NCBI GenBank assembly: GCA_900542155.1
Contig: UQMD01000018.1
Span: 1-52,636, forward strand
Length of the DNA stretch: 52,636 bases
Direction of reading: 5' to 3'
DNA from: an uncultured Collinsella sp.
Lineage (GTDB): Bacteria > Actinomycetota > Coriobacteriia > Coriobacteriales > Coriobacteriaceae
In this document: piece after piece, positions 16,262-24,875 of the stretch
How positions within the stretch are numbered: the stretch's first letter is position 1
How the letters are laid out: every line of letters starts with the position of its first letter
Made by a program: the position numbers and the translations under genes
The notes under the pieces: generated by a model
What the model saw: only the letters and a program-made list of their open reading frames with translations
Told to the model about the DNA's origin: nothing
The model's database searches: none

Positions 16262-16297
16262 TACTTGTCTAGATGTGCTTGTCTATATCTATAGACA
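16262..16297. promoter_or_regulatory. Operator-like sites 2 and 3
   Basis: ACTTGTCTAGAT from 16263 repeats the half-site of the palindrome at 16132. Right after it, TGTCTATA at 16280-16287 and TATAGACA at 16290-16297 form a second palindrome. Both are upstream of the dehydrogenase start at 16344. With the first site, they would let one regulator control both directions. Confidence 0.6.
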
Positions 16298-16343
16298 TAC
16301 CTATACTTCATTACAACATTAACCGCTACGTTAAGGAGTCACC

Positions 16344-17369
16344 ATGAAAAGCGCGGTCTTCTATGGAAAGCACGACCTCAGAGTCGAGGAATCGGCAAAG
16401 CCGGCCGTGGGCAGGCGCGACGTTCTGATCAACGTCAAAGCTTGCGGCGTCTGCGGCACCGACGTGCATATCTATGAAGGCGACAAGGGTGCGGCCGACG
16501 TTACCCCGCCCACGATCCTTGGTCATGAGTTTGCGGGCGTTGTCGAGGCCGTGGGCAGCGATGTCACCGGCTTTAAACCGGGCGATCGCGTGTGCATCGA
16601 CCCAAACCATCCCTGCGGCTGCTGCGAACCCTGCCGCGACGGAATCAACCACTACTGCGAGCATATGACCGGTTACGGCACCACCGTTAACGGCGGCTTT
16701 GCCGAGTACTGCTCCGTCGATATGCAGCAAGTCTACAAGTTGGGCGATCACACCAGCTTCGAGCAGGGCGCCATGACCGAGCCCGTCGCCTGCTGCCTGC
16801 ACGGCATCGATATGTGCAACATCAAGCCCGGCAGCACAGTTGTCGTTATCGGCGGTGGCATGATCGGTCTGCTCATGATGCAGCTTGCTAAAAACGCCGG
16901 CGCCACCAAGGTTGTCTTGCTCGAGCCTGTCGAAGGCAAGCGCGAGGTTGCGCTCAAACTCGGCGCCGACCTGGCAATTGATTCCATCCACGAGGACGTC
17001 CCGGCCCGCCTGAAGCAGGAGGGCTTCGGCAACGTCGATGTCGTTATCGAGTGTGTTGGCAAGCCCGTCACCATCGAGCAGGCCATCCAGATCGCCGGCC
17101 ACAAGGCTACGGTCATGATGTTCGGCCTCACCAAGCCCGATGAGACAATCACCGTCAAGCCCTTCGAGGTCTTCCAGAAGGAGCTTGTGCTTACTTCGTC
17201 CTACATTAACCCTTATACGCAGCGTCGTGCGCTCGAGCTCATCGACTCTGGCAGGCTCGACGTATCCTCGATGGTCGCAAAGGTAGCCTCCCTCGACGAA
17301 CTCGGCGCCATCCTGTCAGACCCGGCCCTGCGTGCCATGGGTAAATATATAATCGACCCCAGCAAGTAA
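16344..17369 (+). CDS. Zinc-dependent medium-chain dehydrogenase (sorbitol/threonine dehydrogenase-like)
   Basis: 341 residues. The catalytic zinc residues are in ACGVCGTDVHIY (Cys about 37) and GHEFAGVVEAVG (His-Glu about 60-61). The structural zinc site has four cysteines in HPCGCCEPCRDGINHYC (about 92-108). The Rossmann motif VVVIGGGMIGLLMMQLA is near residue 170. The family oxidises polyols or secondary alcohols with NAD(P). In this cluster, sorbitol released from a phosphorylated disaccharide alcohol is an attractive substrate, but that is inference. ATG 16344 follows AAGGAG. The GntR-type gene follows 65 nt downstream on the same strand. Confidence 0.9.
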   Translation: MKSAVFYGKHDLRVEESAKPAVGRRDVLINVKACGVCGTDVHIYEGDKGAADVTPPTILGHEFAGVVEAVGSDVTGFKPGDRVCIDPNHPCGCCEPCRDGINHYCEHMTGYGTTVNGGFAEYCSVDMQQVYKLGDHTSFEQGAMTEPVACCLHGIDMCNIKPGSTVVVIGGGMIGLLMMQLAKNAGATKVVLLEPVEGKREVALKLGADLAIDSIHEDVPARLKQEGFGNVDVVIECVGKPVTIEQAIQIAGHKATVMMFGLTKPDETITVKPFEVFQKELVLTSSYINPYTQRRALELIDSGRLDVSSMVAKVASLDELGAILSDPALRAMGKYIIDPSK

Positions 17370-17434
17370 ATCGATCGACACCCGCGCGAGCGGTCCTCAT
17401 CCACCGCTCGCGCACCCAGCTCTAGGAGACCGTC

Positions 17435-18190
17435 ATGGCGCGAGCCATCTTCCAAACTATTTATGACAACGTGAAGCAGTCGATTGACGACGGCACATAC
17501 GCCTATCAGAGCTATCTGCCTTCGGAGACTGAGCTCACGCAGCTGTTTGACTGTTCGCGCATGACGGTCCGTCGCGCCATCTCGATGCTTGCGGCAGATG
17601 GTTACGTGCTCCCCCAGCAAGGCAAAGGCATGCGCGTCATTCGCAACATCAGTGACGAGAAGAGTCGTGGTGGCGGCGGACTCGAGACCTTTAAGGAAAT
17701 CGCGGTCAACCGAGGCTTTGAGCTCAAGACTGTCACCACCGTCTTTGAGCTCCTCATCTGTAGCAAGGCGCTCTCCAAGATTACCGGGTTTCCCGAAGGC
17801 TGTGAGCTCACACGCGCCAAACGCATCCGTTATGCAGACGGACAAGCCGTGTGCTCCGACGACTCCTATTACCTAAGCTCACAAGTACCGGGGCTGACAC
17901 CCGAGATTGTCAACGACTCGATCTATCGTTACCTCGAAGAAGATCTTGGCATTAAGATTGCCACGGGCAAACGCGATGTAACGATTGAGCACCCCACGCC
18001 CGAGGATACGCGCGTGCTCGATCTCGACGACTTTAACGCACTCGCCGTTATACGCGGGCAGACCTACAACGCCGACGGCATCCTTATGGAATACACCGAG
18101 ACCAAACAGGTCCCCGGGTTCTTTTTGCTCCATGAAACCGTGACGCGCAACGGTACCGGTCGAACCGGCCACCAAAGCAGCATGAACTAA
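17435..18190 (+). CDS. GntR/HutC-family regulator with UTRA domain
   Basis: 251 residues. The N-terminal winged helix-turn-helix FQTIYDNVKQSIDDGTYAYQSYLPSETELTQLFDCSRMTVRRAISMLAADGYVLPQQGKGMRV is textbook GntR. The C-terminal UTRA domain (about 85-240) would bind a phosphorylated sugar, as in the trehalose repressor TreR. The CTAGA-centred palindromes at 16132 and 16263-16297 are its likely operators, and the EIICB-GH4 and dehydrogenase-regulator units its likely targets. ATG 17435 follows TAGGAG. The inducer is probably a sugar phosphate made by the EIICB transporter. Confidence 0.92.
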   Translation: MARAIFQTIYDNVKQSIDDGTYAYQSYLPSETELTQLFDCSRMTVRRAISMLAADGYVLPQQGKGMRVIRNISDEKSRGGGGLETFKEIAVNRGFELKTVTTVFELLICSKALSKITGFPEGCELTRAKRIRYADGQAVCSDDSYYLSSQVPGLTPEIVNDSIYRYLEEDLGIKIATGKRDVTIEHPTPEDTRVLDLDDFNALAVIRGQTYNADGILMEYTETKQVPGFFLLHETVTRNGTGRTGHQSSMN

Positions 18191-18200
18191 CCATTTATTA

Positions 18201-18271
18201 GTTGCGGTGGAATAGTTCCTAGAATGGCCAGCTTAAGGGCAAAACAGGAACTATTCCACCGCAACTTTTTT
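18201..18271 (+). terminator. Long-stem terminator
   Basis: The 20-nt arms 18201-18220 and 18246-18265 are perfectly complementary, with a 25-nt loop and a T-run. It ends the regulator transcript. A second GC-rich hairpin (GGCCGGCGGG with CCCACCGGCC) follows at 18272-18302. Confidence 0.85.
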
Positions 18272-18321
18272 GGCCGGCGGGGCAGCACCTGTCCCACCGG
18301 CCATCATTTACGCTCTTTTAG

Positions 18322-19575
18322 CTAGTCCGCAAGCTTCTCCACCTGATCGAGCATCTTGTCGAGTTTGGCCTTTGCCTCAGCCTTGACCTTCTCAGCTTCT
18401 TCGTGGGCCTTCGCCTTCTGGGCGGCCTTTTCCTCGGCTTCGGGATCGACGACGACCAGATTGGACGCGTCGTGCTCAACAAGCTTGAGCGCATGCTCGG
18501 GACACACCTTGACACAGGCGCCGCAGCCCAAACAATACGTGGACTCCAACGCAAAGCGGCCGCTTCCCACCAGATCGCAGGCAAACGTGGGGCACACGTT
18601 GACGCACTCGCCGCACGACGTGCACTTGTCAAAATCGCACTCCGGCGTGCTCACCTGCATGTTCTGGGCAAGCTCGGGATGGTTTTGCAGCGTCGAGAGT
18701 ACCAGCTGCCGCCCGTGCGTGAGCGAACGGCGACGCTTGGTCGTCGTGGTGCCGCACATGGTGTTGAGCGTGCGCTCCAGCTGGGTAATCTGATGGCGAT
18801 GGGCCTTGAGCTTTTGCGTCACCGAGGCCAGCGCCGCCGTCGCCGGATTGAGCTTGGTCACCGTCAGGCCCGTGGTGCGGGCGATCTTTTCCATGTACTC
18901 CTTGCGCTCGTACTCGCGGCGCTTATGGCACTTGAGGCTCTTGGGGTCGACCTCCAGGCCCATACCCGTGCCAGACCACTCCTCGGCCTTCGCAATCGCC
19001 TCGCCCAGAATGTCCTCACCGCCGATGTTGCGGCATTTATCGCACACGCCCAACGGCAGGTACACGCTCACGTTGGGATAGTCCGCCAGTACCGAGAACC
19101 AGGTCTCGGCCGTAATATCGCCCACGCAGGCAACGACGACTTCGTTTTCGCGCGGCATGCGCTTAAGGGCGCGCGTGCAGGTGACGTAGGCGGTCTCGTG
19201 GCTCGTGGCCGCCGAGACAATGTCGTCATACAGGTTTTTAGGCGCCAGGCGCGGCGAGATGATCGCCTCGGTCGGACAGGCAGCGGCGCACAGGCCGCAC
19301 TTGCGACAGGAGTCGAGGATCTCGATGGCGTCTTCCTCGACCTCGATAGCGTTGACCGGGCACACGTCCATGCACGCGGTACAGCCGCTCTTTTCGTTTT
19401 TGCAGGTCAGGCACGGAATGGTGTTGCCGCGCGGACGCTCCTTGTAGTCGGCGGGATTCCACTGCGGTGCCGACGGATCGAGTGCATCGGCCACACCGCC
19501 AAGCGGGTTTTTAAGAAAGTCGAAACCCTTGCTGATCTCGATAATGTCATCAAACAGATCGTGTTCCTGCGCCAT
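18322..19575 (-). CDS. Polyferredoxin-like 4Fe-4S protein
   Basis: 417 residues from ATG 19573-19575, which follows GGGAGG. Four cysteine clusters are visible: CLTCKNEKSGCTACMDVCPV and CRKCGLCAAACPTEA in the N-terminal third, then CDFDKCTSCGECVNVCP and CLGCGACVKVCPEHA near the C-terminus. Each gives a ferredoxin-type 4Fe-4S site. The middle part (TCTRALKRMPRENEVVVACVGDI and VCDKCRNIGGEDI) has further cysteines. The last 50 residues are a charged coiled coil. It is probably a soluble electron carrier or scaffold; the partner enzyme is not identifiable. The gene stands alone, facing the GntR operon. Confidence 0.82.
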   Translation of the reverse strand: MAQEHDLFDDIIEISKGFDFLKNPLGGVADALDPSAPQWNPADYKERPRGNTIPCLTCKNEKSGCTACMDVCPVNAIEVEEDAIEILDSCRKCGLCAAACPTEAIISPRLAPKNLYDDIVSAATSHETAYVTCTRALKRMPRENEVVVACVGDITAETWFSVLADYPNVSVYLPLGVCDKCRNIGGEDILGEAIAKAEEWSGTGMGLEVDPKSLKCHKRREYERKEYMEKIARTTGLTVTKLNPATAALASVTQKLKAHRHQITQLERTLNTMCGTTTTKRRRSLTHGRQLVLSTLQNHPELAQNMQVSTPECDFDKCTSCGECVNVCPTFACDLVGSGRFALESTYCLGCGACVKVCPEHALKLVEHDASNLVVVDPEAEEKAAQKAKAHEEAEKVKAEAKAKLDKMLDQVEKLAD

Positions 19576-19726
19576 GCGCGGCCCCTCCCTGAGCAGTGCA
19601 AACAAGCAAGAGATAATAATACGCTATCGGTCCACGCCTCGGGCAAATTTCACGCGGCGCATCTTTGCGGCAAATAGCCCATGGCCTATCGCCGCCTCGA
19701 TTGCACAAGGTCAATCAAGCGCCAAA

Positions 19727-20794
19727 CTATGCCTCGCGCATGAGCTGCACGAGCTTTTGTTTGGTCACCTTGGCCTGCTCGTTGGCCATGTTGCGCTCGT
19801 TTCTAAAGACCGCATTTGCAACACTTTGCAGATCGGCATCGGAAATCTCGCCAAGACCCAGCTCCTCGAGCGTCGTCGGCAGACCGACGCGCTGGCAAAA
19901 CTCGAGCACCTGATCAAGCTCGGGCGCACGCTCCAGGCGCAGCTGCACCACCAGGCCAAATGCCACGGCTTCGCCATGCATGGCCTTGCACTTGGGCAGG
20001 ACCGTCAGACCGTTGGCGATGGCATGCGCCAACGCCAAGCCACCGCTCTCAAAACCGACGCCCGAGAGCAGAATATTGCACTCGATCAGGCGTTCAACCG
20101 CTGGCGACGTACGCCCCTTTTTGAGATCACGCTTGGCAGCGACACCGCACTCCATAAGTGTGTCGTAGCAGGCACGAGCCGCAGCCAGAGCCAAGTGCCC
20201 CGGCGCGCCACCGTGCTCGTTGGCGCCGTGCGCCGCGGCGCACGAACGCGCCTCGAAGTACGTTGCCAGCGCATCGCCCATACCAGCGACCGTCATACGC
20301 AGTGGGGCCGCTGCGACCACGTTGGTATCAACCACGACCAGATCTGGATTCTTCTCGAGCATCAGGTAGCGGTCGAACGACCCATCCTCGTGATACAGCA
20401 CCGAAATCGCACTGCACGGACCGTCCATCGAAGCCGCCGTGGGGCATACGCACAACGGCAACTCGGCATAAAACGCTACTGCCTTGGCGATATCGAGCAT
20501 CTTGCCGCCGCCAATACCCACCACCATGTCGCAATACTCAGCCTGGGCTTCCTTAGCCATTTTTACAACGGCCTCTTCCGTACACGGACCGTCATAAATC
20601 TTAAAGAACGGCTCACTCAGATCGTCGTCCAGAAATCCATCGACAATCTGCCTGCACAGCCGATCCTCGGTGCCCTGGTCAAACAAGACATAGGCAGCGC
20701 AACCCAACCATGACAAATACCTGCCCTGACGCGAAAGTTCGCCCGGCCCTTGAACATACCGGCCGGGACCGCCATAAACCATGGGAAGCGCCAT
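19727..20794 (-). CDS. Glycerol dehydrogenase-like iron/zinc alcohol dehydrogenase (paralogue 1)
   Basis: 355 residues. The nucleotide-binding segment MVVGIGGGKMLDIAKAVAF and the PTAASMDGPCSAISVLY motif are typical of the GldA group. Metal ligands are seen as Asp in MGDALATYFEA, His in LALAHAIANGL and His in AMHGEAVAFG. The reaction would be glycerol or a related diol to its ketone with NAD. It is about half identical by eye to the next gene (20907-22007), arranged in tandem on the same strand, so a duplication is likely. Cysteine content is higher than in its sister. The true substrate may differ from glycerol. Confidence 0.85.
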   Translation of the reverse strand: MALPMVYGGPGRYVQGPGELSRQGRYLSWLGCAAYVLFDQGTEDRLCRQIVDGFLDDDLSEPFFKIYDGPCTEEAVVKMAKEAQAEYCDMVVGIGGGKMLDIAKAVAFYAELPLCVCPTAASMDGPCSAISVLYHEDGSFDRYLMLEKNPDLVVVDTNVVAAAPLRMTVAGMGDALATYFEARSCAAAHGANEHGGAPGHLALAAARACYDTLMECGVAAKRDLKKGRTSPAVERLIECNILLSGVGFESGGLALAHAIANGLTVLPKCKAMHGEAVAFGLVVQLRLERAPELDQVLEFCQRVGLPTTLEELGLGEISDADLQSVANAVFRNERNMANEQAKVTKQKLVQLMREA

Positions 20795-20861
20795 ACGAGA
20801 ATCCGCCCTTCATCAAACAACGATTGGTGCAAAGTAACCTGCCCCTTTGCACCATAGCAAA

Positions 20862-20894
20862 AAGGGGCAAAGCCATCTGCTGGCTTTGCCCCTT
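20862..20894 (-). terminator. Terminator between the two GldA paralogues
   Basis: AAGGGGCAAAGCCA at 20862-20875 pairs exactly with TGGCTTTGCCCCTT at 20881-20894. The A-run at 20859-20863 gives the U-run on the minus strand. The two paralogues are thus separate transcription units, at least in part. Confidence 0.85.
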
Positions 20895-20906
20895 CCTTAG
20901 CTTGAT

Positions 20907-22007
20907 TTACTCATCCATAAGGTAGTAGTGGCCCAGCGCGTCGGCACCCAGGATGGCGTTTGCGACCATCTCGGGCGTCACCTCAAACGGCATGTTGCAC
21001 ATGGTGTCATCGGGCGCGCAGGCGGCCTCGGCAACAATCATGGCCTGCTCGCGCGTAAGCTCGGCAACGCCAAGTTCCTTCATCGTGACCGGCAGGCCCA
21101 GCTCAATGCAGAAGCCCAAGACTTCCTCGAGCTTCTCGGTCGGGGCATCCTCGAGTACCAGCTGAACGATGGTGCCGAAGGCGACCTTCTCGCCGTGATA
21201 CATGCCGTGGCACTCGGGCAGCATCGTCAGACCATTGTGGATGGCATGGGCAGCAGCAAGGCCCGAGCTCTCAAAGCCAATGCCCGAAAGCAGCGTGTTT
21301 GCCTCGATGATGTGCTCGACGGCAGGCGTGAGCGCACCCTTCTCCAGCGCAACTTTGGCCTTGACGCCATCGGCCATAAGCGTCTCGTAGCAGAGCTTGG
21401 CGAGCGCCAGGCCGGCCATCCCGCCCTTGCCGCCGGCGCAGGTGCCGCCGTCGGCATCGTGCGTTGCCTGGGCCTCGAAATAGGTTGCGAGCGCATCGCC
21501 CATACCGGAAACCGTCAGGCGCACCGGGCTCGCCGCGATAACCGTCGTATCCATAAGGACAATGTTGGGGTTTGCCTTAAGGAAGAGATATTTATCGAAC
21601 TGGCCGTCGTCGGTGTAGAGCACCGAAAGTGCCGAGCACGGTGCATCGGTCGAGGCGATGGTGGGGCAAATGATAACCGGGGACTCCAGGTAATAGGCGA
21701 CGGCCTTCGCGGTGTCGAGGATCTTGCCGCCACCGACGCCGACGATGATGTCACAGCCGTTGTCGCGAGCGAGCGCAACCAGGCGATCGACCTCGCCCTT
21801 GGAGCACTCGCCGTTAAAGTCCTCAAACAGCAGCTCGGCCTTAGCCTCGGTAAAACCGCCCTCAATCTTGGCGCCGACACGTTTCTTGCCCGAAGGCGTC
21901 ACGATGACGAGGGCCTTCCCGCCGAGCGGCTCAACGTAGGAGCCGAGCTTTGCAAGCTCATCGGGACCCTGGATATACTTGCTGGGGCTATTGAAAATTG
22001 CAGCCAT
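20907..22007 (-). CDS. gldA: Glycerol dehydrogenase (paralogue 2)
   Basis: 366 residues, the usual GldA size. Motifs: IIVGVGGGKILDTAKAVAYY for NAD binding; PTIASTDAPCSALSVLY; metal ligands Asp in MGDALATYFEA, His in AAAHAIHNGL and His in GMYHGEKVAFG. It oxidises glycerol to dihydroxyacetone with NAD in fermenting bacteria. Compared with paralogue 1 it keeps the standard GldA residues more closely, so I give the symbol here. It is flanked by its own terminator and by the AdhE-like gene upstream, which also ends in a terminator. Confidence 0.9.
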   Translation of the reverse strand: MAAIFNSPSKYIQGPDELAKLGSYVEPLGGKALVIVTPSGKKRVGAKIEGGFTEAKAELLFEDFNGECSKGEVDRLVALARDNGCDIIVGVGGGKILDTAKAVAYYLESPVIICPTIASTDAPCSALSVLYTDDGQFDKYLFLKANPNIVLMDTTVIAASPVRLTVSGMGDALATYFEAQATHDADGGTCAGGKGGMAGLALAKLCYETLMADGVKAKVALEKGALTPAVEHIIEANTLLSGIGFESSGLAAAHAIHNGLTMLPECHGMYHGEKVAFGTIVQLVLEDAPTEKLEEVLGFCIELGLPVTMKELGVAELTREQAMIVAEAACAPDDTMCNMPFEVTPEMVANAILGADALGHYYLMDE

Positions 22008-22023
22008 GTTAATCCCAATCTCT

Positions 22024-22060
22024 AAAGAAAAAGGGCTCCGTACAGCTGTGTGCGGAGCCC
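22024..22060 (-). terminator. Terminator of the iron alcohol dehydrogenase gene
   Basis: GGGCTCCG at 22033-22040 pairs with CGGAGCCC at 22053-22060; the A-rich 22024-22032 gives the minus-strand U-run. Confidence 0.85.
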
Positions 22061-22083
22061 CTCATCAGAACAAGGCGAACTGA

Positions 22084-23298
22084 TTAGAACGTGACCGGGG
22101 TGTCGGTGTAGACGCACTCGAGCAGCTGCTCCATCTCCTCCTGAGACGGCTGGCGCGGGTTGGAGCCCGTGCAGGCATCGAGGATGGCGTTGGCGGCAAC
22201 GTCGTGCTTCTTAGCCTCGAACTCATCGTAATCGATGATGGACTCGTCGGCCTTCACGCCCTTGGCACCGTAGTTCTTGATGCCCTGCGGGATGTCGAGC
22301 TTGTCGTTGAGGTCGCGAATCTCCTGGACCAGAGCCTCGACCAGCTCGTCCTCGGTCTCGCCGGCGAGGTGCAGGATCTCCTTGGCGATGAAGGCGTAGC
22401 GGCTCTTGGCGCGAGCGTCCTTGGCGTTGAACTGGATGACCTTGCCCAGGTACATGGCGTTGGCGCAACCGTGGATGATGTGGTCGCCCTCAAAGGCGGC
22501 ACCGGTCTTGTGAGCCATGGAGTGGACAATGCCCAGCAGACCCGAGGAGAAGGCGATGCCGGCGATGCACTGGGCGTCGTGCATGTGCTGGCGGGCCTCA
22601 TGATCGCCCTGATAGGACTTGGGCAGCCACTCGACGATCTCGCGGATAGCATGCAGGGCGTTGGCGTCGGTGTACATGGAGCCAGCGGTGGAGACGTAGG
22701 CCTCGATGGCGTGAGTCAGAGCGTCCATACCGGTGTGAGCGCACAGCTTGGCGGGCATGGTGTAGGTGAGCTCGGGGTCGACGATGGCGACATCAGGGGT
22801 GATGTTGAAGTCGGCCAGCGGGTACTTGATGCCCTTGGCGTAGTCGGTGATGACGGAGAACGCGGTGACCTCGGTAGCGGTGCCGGAGGTAGAGGAGATG
22901 GCGCAGAAGTGAGCCTTCTGACGGAGCTCCGGGAAGGAGAACGGGACGACTGCCTCCTCGAAGGTCTCCTCGGGATACTCGTAGAACAGCCACATAGCCT
23001 TAGCGGCATCGATGGGCGAGCCACCGCCAATGGCGATAATCCAGTCGGGCTGGAACTCGGTCATGGCCTCGGCGCCCTTCATGACCGTCTCGACGGACGG
23101 ATCGGACTCGACGCCCTCGAACAGCTTGACCTCGAAACCGGCCTCCTTGAGGTCGGCCTCGACGTCCTGCAAAAAACCGCCGCGGCGCATGGAGCCGCCG
23201 CCGGTTACGATGATGGCCTTGCTGCCCTTGAGGTTCTTCACCTCGTGGCGAGCGCCCTCACCAAAGTACAGATCGCGAGGATTGGTAAAACGTCCCAT
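22084..23298 (-). CDS. Iron-containing alcohol dehydrogenase (AdhE C-domain-like)
   Basis: 404 residues from ATG 23296-23298, which follows AGGAGG by 6 nt. The motif AIGGGSPIDAAKAMWLFYEYP and the stretch FCAISSTSGTATEVTAFSVITD are very close to the C-terminal domain of bifunctional AdhE. The iron ligands lie in HTGMDALTHAIEAYVS, GIVHSMAHKTGAAF and GDHIIHGCANAMYLG. It reduces acetaldehyde or a longer aldehyde to the alcohol to regenerate NAD(P). It is a stand-alone enzyme without the aldehyde dehydrogenase half. It is probably transcribed strongly, judging by biased codons. Confidence 0.92.
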   Translation of the reverse strand: MGRFTNPRDLYFGEGARHEVKNLKGSKAIIVTGGGSMRRGGFLQDVEADLKEAGFEVKLFEGVESDPSVETVMKGAEAMTEFQPDWIIAIGGGSPIDAAKAMWLFYEYPEETFEEAVVPFSFPELRQKAHFCAISSTSGTATEVTAFSVITDYAKGIKYPLADFNITPDVAIVDPELTYTMPAKLCAHTGMDALTHAIEAYVSTAGSMYTDANALHAIREIVEWLPKSYQGDHEARQHMHDAQCIAGIAFSSGLLGIVHSMAHKTGAAFEGDHIIHGCANAMYLGKVIQFNAKDARAKSRYAFIAKEILHLAGETEDELVEALVQEIRDLNDKLDIPQGIKNYGAKGVKADESIIDYDEFEAKKHDVAANAILDACTGSNPRQPSQEEMEQLLECVYTDTPVTF

Positions 23299-23798
23299 AC
23301 TGTGCCTCCTAAACAAGCCCCTCTTAGACTTGCGTATATAACGGAGCACCCGATTGGCTCCGTTAGGACCGTTTTGCGCGTTGCCGGCGATGACAATGCG
23401 CGATGTCTTAACGCCTCAACGCTCAGACAAACACTATTTTACCGTTCTGGTTGGTCAGTTATTCATCTAAAGCCGCCAATGATGAAACGTTTTTTCTATC
23501 CCTGAAGACCCTTGTGCGGCATCCATACTCCCAAGCTGGGCAAACGTTTTATCAAGGCTGACTACATATCCCGGGCAGGACTGTGCCCCTCCAAAATATG
23601 CACCGTTCGCCGCCAAAAATCGACCGTTTGCGGCACCGTGATACCACTCGGTCGTCCAAGGTGCCGACATTTGTGTGACATCCGTCTTCGTGGTGCAAAG
23701 GTGCAAGTCCAAGTGCGGCACCCCCGGTGTGCCACATGCGGGTAAACTAGAACCTTATATAGAGATATTTGAACCCTAACCGCAGCAAAGGAGGCCCC
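23299..23798. promoter_or_regulatory. Divergent promoter region with a shared direct-repeat motif
   Basis: 500 nt without a supported gene. On the minus strand, about 23594-23627, AAACGGT and GAACGGT occur as a direct repeat 21 nt apart. A related arrangement with the intervening bases also similar (26 of 34 positions by eye) lies at about 16165-16198 on the plus strand. An open minus-strand frame at 23467-23721 lacks coding signs. Confidence 0.45.
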
Positions 23799-24875
23799 AT
23801 GGCATTCGATCCCATTCAAGAAGATTGCCATCGCCTCGTTCTTGAGGCCTTGCGCCGCGACAATATCCCGCTCACCGACGGCCCCGCCGTCGAGCGTCTG
23901 ATGGAGCAATTCACCCGCAACCCCGCGCCGCTCATCGTGCACGACCGCGACCGCGCCGGGCATCTGATTGCCAAGGTGGTCGAGGCCGTCGACTACCGCA
24001 TTCCCTTTATCCCTGACGATGCCCAGGCAGAGCAGGAAGAGGCAGCTGCCGAGAACATGCTTCGCGAGGCGGCCGCACTCGATCCGGCCAACTGGGATGC
24101 CCAGCGCATGCTGACGGCACTCACCGCCGACTCCAACGAGTACTACGTGCAGTATCTGGTGTCCAAGTGCGACGAGGTGGAGCACGATCTGGCACTCAAG
24201 ATCGCCTCGGCGCAAGACCCCTACGAGCGTGAGGCTGCAGGCGACCTGACCCGCCGTCCCTACCTGCGCTGGCTTGCCGCCTTAGCATCGCGCGCGCTCA
24301 TTAGCGGCCGTTACCGCATGTCACTGGAGGCAGCGAATCGCAGCTTGGACTTTGCGCCCAACGACCCCGCAGGTGTCCGCCACACCGCGATGCTCGCCAT
24401 GGCAAAGCTCGAATACCCCGTCGAGGAGCTCAAGCGCTTTCGCTCCGCCCACTCCGTCCCCTATCTCGCCAACACGCCGCTGCGCCGTCGTCCCAAGGAC
24501 GCGGAGCGCGACTTAGACCCGTGGACGCTCATCGCGCTGATGAGCGCTGCCTGGCGCGAGCTAGACTACGAGGGTGCCGAGCACTACCTGCGCATTCTTG
24601 CACGCTCGTGCCCCCACGCCGCCGAGGCGCTCTACTTCCAAACCGAGTTTCCCGATGGCGTCTATGCCCGCGTCAACGTGGGCGTGGGCTCCACCGATGA
24701 GCTCGTCCTTGCACTGTCCGAGGCGACGCCGGTGCTGCAGGAGGGCCTGGGCGCTCCCGACAACGCCAGCTTTGCCGCCTGGGTCGCCACCAGCGACATC
24801 GTGCGTTCCCAGATCGACGAGCGCATCCTGCGCGCAGCCGAGCAGGGGCTTCCATTTAAGGGAGGGAACCTCTAA
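23799..24875 (+). CDS. Helical-repeat (TPR-like) protein, hypothetical
   Basis: 358 residues from ATG 23799, after AAGGAGG. The sequence is almost all helices with TPR-like spacing, for example NMLREAAALDPANWDAQRMLTALTAD and ISGRYRMSLEAANRSLDFAPNDPAGVRHTAMLAMAKLEYPVEE, where the A.....L...P.....R pattern fits TPR helix pairs. There is no signal peptide or membrane segment, so it is cytoplasmic. Its stop overlaps the start of the next gene (TAATG), which encodes a protein of the same size and layout, so they are probably translationally coupled paralogues. No function can be given. Confidence 0.75.
   Translation: MAFDPIQEDCHRLVLEALRRDNIPLTDGPAVERLMEQFTRNPAPLIVHDRDRAGHLIAKVVEAVDYRIPFIPDDAQAEQEEAAAENMLREAAALDPANWDAQRMLTALTADSNEYYVQYLVSKCDEVEHDLALKIASAQDPYEREAAGDLTRRPYLRWLAALASRALISGRYRMSLEAANRSLDFAPNDPAGVRHTAMLAMAKLEYPVEELKRFRSAHSVPYLANTPLRRRPKDAERDLDPWTLIALMSAAWRELDYEGAEHYLRILARSCPHAAEALYFQTEFPDGVYARVNVGVGSTDELVLALSEATPVLQEGLGAPDNASFAAWVATSDIVRSQIDERILRAAEQGLPFKGGNL

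Noticed and set aside
23467..23721. An 84-codon minus-strand frame upstream of the iron alcohol dehydrogenase
   Set aside because: No ribosome site, odd composition, and it spans the shared promoter motif.
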